A DNA stretch of 64,000 nucleotides from NCBI GenBank assembly GCA_947488085.1, contig CANKYI010000001.1, forward strand, positions 2,303,928 to 2,367,927, read 5' to 3'. The position numbers and the translations under genes were made by a program. The notes under the pieces are model-generated. The model did not search any database. It saw nothing but the letters and a program-made list of their open reading frames with translations, and was not told the origin of the DNA. Shown in pieces: positions 58,859 through 64,000 of this stretch (position 1 is its first letter; each line of letters begins with the position of its first letter). This stretch comes from an uncultured Erythrobacter sp. (lineage in GTDB: Bacteria; Pseudomonadota; Alphaproteobacteria; Sphingomonadales; Sphingomonadaceae).

Positions 58859-60085
58859 ATGACCAGAAGAGCAGCCATCGTATCACCCCTGCGCACACCC
58901 GTGGGCAAATTCCTCGGCGGGTTGTCCAGCATGAATGCGGGCGAACTCGGGGCAATCATCCTCAAGGCGTTAATTGAACGCAGCGGAATCGATCCGACAC
59001 GCGTCGATGATGTCGTTTTCTCCCAAGGTTACGGCAATGCCGAGGCCCCAGCGATTGGGCATTGGAGCTGGCTCGCGGCTGGTCTGCCACTTGAAGTGCC
59101 TGGATATCAGCTCGATCGGCGCTGCGGATCTGGTGTTCAAGCGGTCGCCAATGCGGCGATGATGGTTGAAACCGGCATGGCCGACGTGGTCGTTGCTGGC
59201 GGGTGCGAAAGCATGTCGAATGTCGAACACTACACGCTGCAAGGGCGCGGCGGAGCGCGGATGGGTGACATCACGTTGCATGACCGCCTATCGCGCGGTC
59301 GTTTGATGAGCCAACCGATTGAACGGTTCGGTGTAATCACCGGCATGATCGAAACCGCAGAGAACCTTGCCAAAGACTACGAGATCAGCCGCGAGGAGGC
59401 AGACGCATTTGCGGTGCGCAGCCATCAGAACGCTGCATCGGCTTGGGAAAATGGAAAGTTCGACGCGCAATTGGTGCCGGTGGACGTGCCACAACGCCGA
59501 GGTGATCCTGTGACCTTTGCACAGGACGAAGGGTATCGCGCCGATGCGTCGATGGAGACTTTGGGAAGATTGCGCGCGATTGATGGAAAGCGCGACCCGC
59601 AAGCCATCGTCACTGCCGGCAATGCGAGCCAACAAAACGACGCGGCCGCCGCGTGTTTGGTGGTGGCGGAGGACAAACTCGAAGAACTGGGCCTCGAACC
59701 CAGCCTGTGGTTTGGCGGCTGGGCGGCGGCAGGATGTGACCCATCGCGCATGGGGATCGGCCCGGTTCCGGCGGTGGAGCGCCTGTTTGAACGGCGCGGA
59801 TACAGCTGGGACGATATCGGTCTCGTGGAATTGAACGAAGCTTTCGCCCCGCAAGCGCTCGCGGTGTTGAAGGGCTGGGGTTGGGGCCCGGATGACAGCC
59901 GCCGCGAAATCCTGAACGTGAACGGCTCGGGCATTTCGCTTGGCCATCCAATCGGTGCAACCGGCGGGCGCATTCTCGCGGATATGGCCGCCGAAATGCA
60001 TCGGCGCGAGGTGCGCTATGGCCTCGAAACGATGTGCATTGGCGGCGGGCAAGGGATCGCTGCCGTGTTTGAGCGCGCGGTGTGA
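58859..60085 (+). CDS. Acetyl-CoA acetyltransferase / thiolase family protein
   Basis: 408-residue thiolase with the nucleophile Cys in QLDRRCGSGVQAVANAAMMV (about residue 89), VVAGGCESMSN, VELNEAFAPQALAVLKGWGW, NGSGISLGHPIGATGGRIL and the second catalytic Cys in METMCIGGGQGIAAVF-type LETMCIGGGQGIAAVF. It either condenses or cleaves a beta-ketoacyl-CoA. Cleavage fits with the dehydrogenase and hydratase of the operon. ATG at 58859; a TTG at 58856 is unlikely. The stop overlaps the hydratase gene as GTGA. Confidence 0.93.
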   Translation: MTRRAAIVSPLRTPVGKFLGGLSSMNAGELGAIILKALIERSGIDPTRVDDVVFSQGYGNAEAPAIGHWSWLAAGLPLEVPGYQLDRRCGSGVQAVANAAMMVETGMADVVVAGGCESMSNVEHYTLQGRGGARMGDITLHDRLSRGRLMSQPIERFGVITGMIETAENLAKDYEISREEADAFAVRSHQNAASAWENGKFDAQLVPVDVPQRRGDPVTFAQDEGYRADASMETLGRLRAIDGKRDPQAIVTAGNASQQNDAAAACLVVAEDKLEELGLEPSLWFGGWAAAGCDPSRMGIGPVPAVERLFERRGYSWDDIGLVELNEAFAPQALAVLKGWGWGPDDSRREILNVNGSGISLGHPIGATGGRILADMAAEMHRREVRYGLETMCIGGGQGIAAVFERAV

Positions 60086-60930
60086 ACTTCGAGGATTGGA
60101 TAGGCCGCGAACTCAGCGCGAGTGACCGTCTTGAAGAGGGGCTGGCGACGCGTTGGTTGGCGACCTTTGACCTGCCATCGCCTGAACCTGCGGTAATGCC
60201 GCAGGGTATACACTTTGCGCTATGTCCCCCAGATGCGCCGACCGCGACCTTGGGTGAAGATGGTCACCCCGCGCGTGACGAAAGGCCCAACAGTTTCCTC
60301 CCACCATTCCCAATGCCGCGCAGAATGTGGGCCTCCAGTGCGATGGAATTCCACTCGCCTATCGCGGTCGGAGCGGTGATCAAGCGCACCAGCCGTATTG
60401 CGTCCATCAAGGAAAAACACGGCGGCAGCGGAAGGCTCGCTTTCGTCAATGTCGATCATGAAACGTACGCCAATGGCACCTTATCCGTGCGCGAGACGCA
60501 GACATTGGTCTATCGCGATGCCGCCGCAGCGGATGCTCCTTTAAGCCCTACGGAGATCAGCAACAGCACGTTTGATCCATCCGCATGGGGCGCATCCTGC
60601 ACTATCACCCCCGATCCGCGTCTATTGTTCCGCTATTCCGCGCTGACATTCAACACCCACCGCATCCACTATGATGCACCCTATGCCAGCGCGGTTGAGC
60701 GGTATCGCGGGCTGGTCGTGCATGGTCCGCTTACCGCCAGCCTGTTGCTGCAATTGGCCGCAAGCGAGCTGGGAGAGAACCGGGTGCGTCGATTTGAATT
60801 TCGCGGGATGTCGCCTGCGATTGCGGGTGAGCCGCTGCATCTCGCCATGCGCAAGGGTGCCGAGGGCTATGAGCTCGGCGCGTTTGCCGATGATGGGCGC
60901 CAAGTCACCAAGGCCAGCGCCTCAATCTAG
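60082..60930 (+). CDS. MaoC/HTD2-like acyl-CoA hydratase (FAS1-dehydratase type)
   Basis: 282 residues containing two hot-dog halves. The N-terminal half has PMPRRMWASSAMEFHSPIAV and ASIKEKHGGSGRLAFVNVDH. The C-terminal half has LFRYSALTFNTHRIHYDAPY and GLVVHGPLTASLLLQLAA, the signature of HTD2 and mesaconyl-C4-CoA hydratase-type enzymes. It would hydrate an enoyl-CoA (or the reverse), completing the dehydrogenation-hydration-thiolysis set. It starts at GTG 60082 inside the thiolase end (GTGA). Its end overlaps the PPK2 gene tail-to-tail by nine bases. Confidence 0.87.
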   Translation: MNFEDWIGRELSASDRLEEGLATRWLATFDLPSPEPAVMPQGIHFALCPPDAPTATLGEDGHPARDERPNSFLPPFPMPRRMWASSAMEFHSPIAVGAVIKRTSRIASIKEKHGGSGRLAFVNVDHETYANGTLSVRETQTLVYRDAAAADAPLSPTEISNSTFDPSAWGASCTITPDPRLLFRYSALTFNTHRIHYDAPYASAVERYRGLVVHGPLTASLLLQLAASELGENRVRRFEFRGMSPAIAGEPLHLAMRKGAEGYELGAFADDGRQVTKASASI

Positions 60931-61698
60931 CGGATAGTTCTTGATCGGCTTCAGCACGGAATAAGTCTCCTTGCGCATCTTGCCGTCCATATCGGGAAAC
61001 TCGATCACGGGCGGCTCGACATGCGTATCCGGCAAGCGGTCGAGCAGATCGCGGATCAGCGTCAGTCGCCCGCGTTTCTGATCGTTGAAATCCACCAAAG
61101 TCCACGGCGCATGATCGTAATGTGTCGCCTTCAACATTGTCTCTCGCGCATCCGTATAGGCGTCATATTTCTCGCGGGCGGCCAGATCGACCGGCGACAA
61201 CTTCCAGCGTTTTAGCGGATCATCCAGCCTCTCGCGCAGGCGCTCTTCCTGATTGTCCTGATCCGTGGTCAGCCAATATTTGAATAGTAAGATCCCGTCA
61301 TCGGTCAGCAATTTCTCCAGCACAGGTACCTGTTCGAGGAACCGCTCAACCTGATCGGGTTCGGCATAGCCCATGACCTCTTCAACCCCGGCACGATTGT
61401 ACCATGACCGGTCGAACAGCACGATCTCACCCGCATGGGGAAGGTGATTGATGTAGCGTTGAAAGTACCACTGGGTCTGCTCATCCTCGCTGGGTTTGGA
61501 TAGTGCGACCGTGCGGCATTGGCGCGGGTTCAGCTTGTCACGCACCGCCCGAATCGCGCCGCCTTTGCCCGCCGTATCGCGCCCTTCGAAGAGGACCACG
61601 ATCCGCGCGCCAGTCGTCCGCGCCCAACGCGCCATGCCGACCAGCTCTTCGGTCATCGGTTCAAGAAGCTTGCGGTATTCCTTACTCTTTAACGCCAT
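60922..61698 (-). CDS. ppk2: Polyphosphate kinase 2
   Basis: 258 residues of the PPK2 family (thymidylate-kinase-like fold), which transfers phosphate between polyphosphate and nucleotides. Walker A is FEGRDTAGKGGAIRAVRDKL, then VALSKPSEDEQTQWYFQRYI, the lid/Walker B region EIVLFDRSWYNRAGVEEVMG and DDGILLFKYWLTTDQDNQEE. The length and N-terminus fit single-domain class I, which favours ADP/GDP. Direction (ATP from polyphosphate or reverse) cannot be decided. It is convergent with the hydratase gene and divergent from phenylalanine hydroxylase, with 63 bases between. Confidence 0.93.
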   Translation of the reverse strand: MALKSKEYRKLLEPMTEELVGMARWARTTGARIVVLFEGRDTAGKGGAIRAVRDKLNPRQCRTVALSKPSEDEQTQWYFQRYINHLPHAGEIVLFDRSWYNRAGVEEVMGYAEPDQVERFLEQVPVLEKLLTDDGILLFKYWLTTDQDNQEERLRERLDDPLKRWKLSPVDLAAREKYDAYTDARETMLKATHYDHAPWTLVDFNDQKRGRLTLIRDLLDRLPDTHVEPPVIEFPDMDGKMRKETYSVLKPIKNYPLD

Positions 61699-61761
61699 AT
61701 CGCACCCTCTTGCTTTTGGCTTTTGCTTTTCAGCTTGTGTCTATCGCTTGGTAGCCGCAAA

Positions 61762-62709
61762 ATGGCCGTCATGGCCACACTTGCTGATCCCGATACCGAT
61801 TACACCGTCCTGCCCGATTTGGATGAAGGCGTGTTTACCGCTCCGCTAGCTAAGCCTGCGCATCTGGGCGATGATTGGCTGGAGCCTGCGCAGACACAAT
61901 ATTCCGCGGAGGATCACGACGTCTGGAACGATCTGTTCGCGCGTCAGATGGAGGTGCTGCCGGGCCGGGCTTGCACCGCATTTCTGGACGGTTTGGAAAA
62001 ACTTGATCTGGCGCGCGGCGGCATTCCAGAATTCGGCGCCTTATCGCAGGAATTGAACAGCCTCACTGGGTGGAGCGTGGTGCCTGTCCCCATGCTGATA
62101 CCTGATCATGTATTCTTCTGGCACCTCGCCAATCGCCGTTTTCCTGCGGGCAATTTCATCCGCACGCGCGAAACTTTCGACTACATCCAAGAGCCCGATG
62201 TATTCCATGATGTGTTCGGCCATGTGCCAATGCTCACTGACCCGGTCTATGCCGACTACATGCAGGAATATGGGCGCGCCGGGTGGAAGGCGATGCGGTA
62301 TAACCGGCTCAAGGCGCTGGGTGCACTCTATTGGTATACGGTAGAGTTTGGCCTGATCGAAGAGGCCGATGGTGTTCGCGCCTATGGCGCAGGAATTCTA
62401 TCTGGTCCGACCGAGGCGAAATTCGCGGTCGAAGCGCAAAGTCCCAACCGGATCATGCTCAATGTCGATCGCGTCATGCGCACCGATTATGTGATTAGCG
62501 ACCTGCAACCGACCTATTTCGTTATTGAGAGCTTTGATGACCTTTATCGCCAGACGGTGGAGCGGGATTTTGACAGACTGTATCGCAACATCGCGCCCAG
62601 TTTCACCTATGCCAATTCGGCGATTATCGACGTTGATAATGTGGTGACGCGTGGAACCCAGGAATATCACCTGCGCGGTGGACGCGGATCCGGTGCTGCT
62701 CCGGTTTAG
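61762..62709 (+). CDS. phhA: Phenylalanine 4-monooxygenase
   Basis: About 315-residue non-heme iron, pterin-dependent hydroxylase converting phenylalanine to tyrosine. The iron ligands are visible in FDYIQEPDVFHDVFGHVPML (two His in HDVFGH) and YTVEFGLIEE (Glu). Other marks are SLTGWSVVPVPMLIPDHVFF, FPAGNFIRTRETFDY and the C-terminal TDYVISDLQPTYFVIESFDD. It lacks the N-terminal regulatory ACT domain of animal enzymes. The ATG at 61762 gives MAVMATLADP; one at 61771 is also possible. No phhB (pterin dehydratase) or regulator is adjacent. It is convergent with the GlsB-like gene. Confidence 0.95.
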   Translation: MAVMATLADPDTDYTVLPDLDEGVFTAPLAKPAHLGDDWLEPAQTQYSAEDHDVWNDLFARQMEVLPGRACTAFLDGLEKLDLARGGIPEFGALSQELNSLTGWSVVPVPMLIPDHVFFWHLANRRFPAGNFIRTRETFDYIQEPDVFHDVFGHVPMLTDPVYADYMQEYGRAGWKAMRYNRLKALGALYWYTVEFGLIEEADGVRAYGAGILSGPTEAKFAVEAQSPNRIMLNVDRVMRTDYVISDLQPTYFVIESFDDLYRQTVERDFDRLYRNIAPSFTYANSAIIDVDNVVTRGTQEYHLRGGRGSGAAPV

Positions 62710-62713
62710 CAGA

Positions 62714-62968
62714 TCAATATGCGCGGCGGGTGAAAACCGCATGATACAGCACCAATATCGCCGCCGCAGCGGCAATCGCCGATCCAAATGCTGCCCACGA
62801 TATACTGCCCAACATTGTCCATGAATTCATGAACAGTCCCACTGCCAGGCTGGCGATAAGGCCCACGACCATTTGACGAAGGATTGAGCCTGCCGCTTCA
62901 GTGCGCGCAACGATAGACGCGAACCAACCCGCGCTAACACCGACAACAAAGAGCAGTAACAAGGCCAT
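62714..62968 (-). CDS. GlsB/YeaQ/YmgE family membrane protein
   Basis: 84-residue, three-segment inner-membrane protein of the transglycosylase-associated (YeaQ/GlsB) family, linked in other bacteria to general stress responses. Segments are at about residues 2-20, 32-48 and 55-78, with loops SIVARTEAAGSILRQMVVG and MNSWTMLGSISWAAFG. The family's GWFAS and short polar loop after the first segment (ARTEAAGSI) fit. No catalytic motif is expected. The gene lies between phhA and uppP, convergent with phhA by five bases. A 123-base gap before uppP holds no evident gene. Confidence 0.7.
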   Translation of the reverse strand: MALLLLFVVGVSAGWFASIVARTEAAGSILRQMVVGLIASLAVGLFMNSWTMLGSISWAAFGSAIAAAAAILVLYHAVFTRRAY

Positions 62969-63091
62969 AGAGCAGGCATTCTCCCAAGGGGGGTCTGATG
63001 CGGCCAGATTGTCGGCTCACATGCAAGAAATTCAACTTGTAAACTTTTGGGACGGCGATTTGGTTCCAGCCAAGAGCACCTATTTTCCCAT

Positions 63092-63937
63092 TTAGAAGAG
63101 GTAAAGCAGCGCGCAGCCCATCACGATCCGATAGATCACGAACACCATCATCGATGCGCGTTTCAGGAAATTCATCAAAAATGCCATGGTCGCAAACGCC
63201 GCGACAAAGGTCATCGCCCCCGTGATGATAGCTTCGATTAAAAGAGCGCTATCGGCCTTGAGCAGGTCGGGCACGATCAGCACGCCTGCACCTGCGACCG
63301 CTGGTATCGATAGCAGGAAAGAAAAACGCGCAGCCTCGAATCGGCCATATCCCAAAAACCGCGCCGCAGTCATCGTGACACCGGACCGGCTGGTCCCGGG
63401 CACCAGAGCCAGCGCCTGTGCCAAGCCGACGATCAAGCCATCGCGCCATGTCATCTGCTCAAAGGTCTTGTCTTCCTTGCCAAAATGATCCGCTAGACCG
63501 AGCAAGATGCCGTAGAAAATCAGATTAGTGGCAATCAAATCGGTAAACCGGATAGAGGCAAGCAAGTCACCTTCGACAATCGGGATGCCAAACACACTCT
63601 CAACCAAGCCGTTGAGAAAGCCCATTTTGATTGCCAGTCCGAATATGACCGCCGGGATCGTGCCCAGCACAATCCACCAGAACAACCGCCGCTCGGCGGG
63701 CGCTTCACCAATACCAATACTCGCAAATCCACCCCGGCCAAGCGTCACCACATCTTTGAAGAAGTAGACGATGATCGCGAGCAGCGAACCGACATGCACC
63801 GCAATATCAATCATCGGGCCTTGGTCTTCAAAGCCGGTAAAGACCGAGACGAGGATCAGGTGACCTGACGAGGAAATCGGCAGGAATTCGGTGATCCCCT
63901 GCACAACAGCGATGATGAGCATTTGCACAAAAGTCAT
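63092..63937 (-). CDS. uppP: Undecaprenyl-diphosphatase (UppP/BacA)
   Basis: 281-residue polytopic enzyme that removes phosphate from undecaprenyl diphosphate to recycle the lipid carrier for peptidoglycan and other envelope polymers; also confers bacitracin resistance. Hallmarks: VQGITEFLPISSSGHLILVS (catalytic Glu and Ser region), DIAVHVGSLLAIIVYFFKDV and the second catalytic element LALVPGTSRSGVTMTAARFL, followed by FSFLLSIPAVAGAGVL. About eight membrane segments. The N-terminal MTFVQMLIIAVVQGITEF leads straight into motif 1. Its leader folds as a perfect hairpin exposing the Shine-Dalgarno (next entry). Confidence 0.95.
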   Translation of the reverse strand: MTFVQMLIIAVVQGITEFLPISSSGHLILVSVFTGFEDQGPMIDIAVHVGSLLAIIVYFFKDVVTLGRGGFASIGIGEAPAERRLFWWIVLGTIPAVIFGLAIKMGFLNGLVESVFGIPIVEGDLLASIRFTDLIATNLIFYGILLGLADHFGKEDKTFEQMTWRDGLIVGLAQALALVPGTSRSGVTMTAARFLGYGRFEAARFSFLLSIPAVAGAGVLIVPDLLKADSALLIEAIITGAMTFVAAFATMAFLMNFLKRASMMVFVIYRIVMGCALLYLF

Positions 63938-63967
63938 AGCCCGCGCTCCTTGGCAGGGGCGCGGGCT
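63938..63967 (-). promoter_or_regulatory. Perfect leader hairpin between Shine-Dalgarno and start codon of uppP
   Basis: On the minus strand AGCCCGCGC (63967-63959) pairs fully with GCGCGGGCT (63946-63938), which ends directly before the uppP ATG (63937). The 12-base loop CCCTGCCAAGGA carries the Shine-Dalgarno AAGGAG (63951-63946, last base in the stem). So the stem, if formed, separates ribosome-binding site from start codon or is opened by the ribosome. No T-run follows on either strand, arguing against a terminator. Confidence 0.6.
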
Positions 63968-64000
63968 AAGTGAAAGTAGTTTGTTTGGGCGGGGCTAAAT

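Overview
The window looks like a chromosomal segment of an alphaproteobacterium, most likely of the Sphingomonadales (Erythrobacter-like). The basis is the GC-rich, densely coded sequence, a long TonB-dependent receptor, an HWE-type histidine kinase, a GlnD with a nucleotidyltransferase-HD-ACT-ACT layout, a GTTC-N7-GTTC LexA-type site and many start/stop overlaps of the ATGA/GTGA kind. No rRNA, tRNA, CRISPR array, insertion sequence or prophage was seen. No gap without a gene exceeds 300 bases; the largest are about 270 bases (40257-40524) and 221 bases (50463-50683).

Layout. 1-7.4 kb: a cut acyl-CoA synthetase, a PIG-L-like protein, gyrB, an AI-2E-type membrane protein, an M50-like protease, a TetR regulator and a PlsC-like acyltransferase. 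7.5-8.5 kb: a visibly AT-rich two-gene cassette with a RipA-like octameric membrane protein and a nucleoside deoxyribosyltransferase/TIR-like protein. This is the best candidate for a little-described (possibly anti-phage) system. 8.5-12.9 kb: a leucine-catabolism operon (ivd ... mccB) with an RNA methyltransferase, a DUF1330 protein and two small membrane proteins embedded in it. 13-17 kb: a GAF-PAS-HWE kinase, then a compatible-solute-type ABC transporter whose permease is fused to its binding protein.

17-28 kb: a DUF2147 protein, a MidA/NDUFAF7-like methyltransferase with a huge Ala/Lys/Glu coiled coil, lgt, an acyl-CoA synthetase, glnD and a TonB receptor ending in a clear terminator. 28-40 kb: YggS, a thiamine-phosphate-synthase-like protein, ftsK, an orphan PstS, an operon of oligopeptidase B, thioesterase and old yellow enzyme, an aminopeptidase P, and a VOC-cupin pair behind a LexA-type box. 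40-44 kb: a six-EF-hand periplasmic protein next to an OmpR/EnvZ-type two-component system, then a GST-like protein.

44-55 kb: mostly housekeeping genes: a HerA-like ATPase, a pabB-pabC fusion, an RluA-type synthase, arfB, rpmG, lolA, a lipoprotein alkaline phosphatase, xth, ribA and a GNAT. 54.6-61 kb: a beta-helix exported protein, two small lipoproteins and an acyl-CoA catabolic operon (dehydrogenase, class III CoA-transferase, thiolase, MaoC/HTD2-type hydratase). 61-64 kb: PPK2, phenylalanine hydroxylase, a GlsB-like protein and uppP. Several genes (uppP, lolA, pstS, the gene after gyrB) have perfect or near-perfect hairpins placed over or beside the ribosome-binding site.
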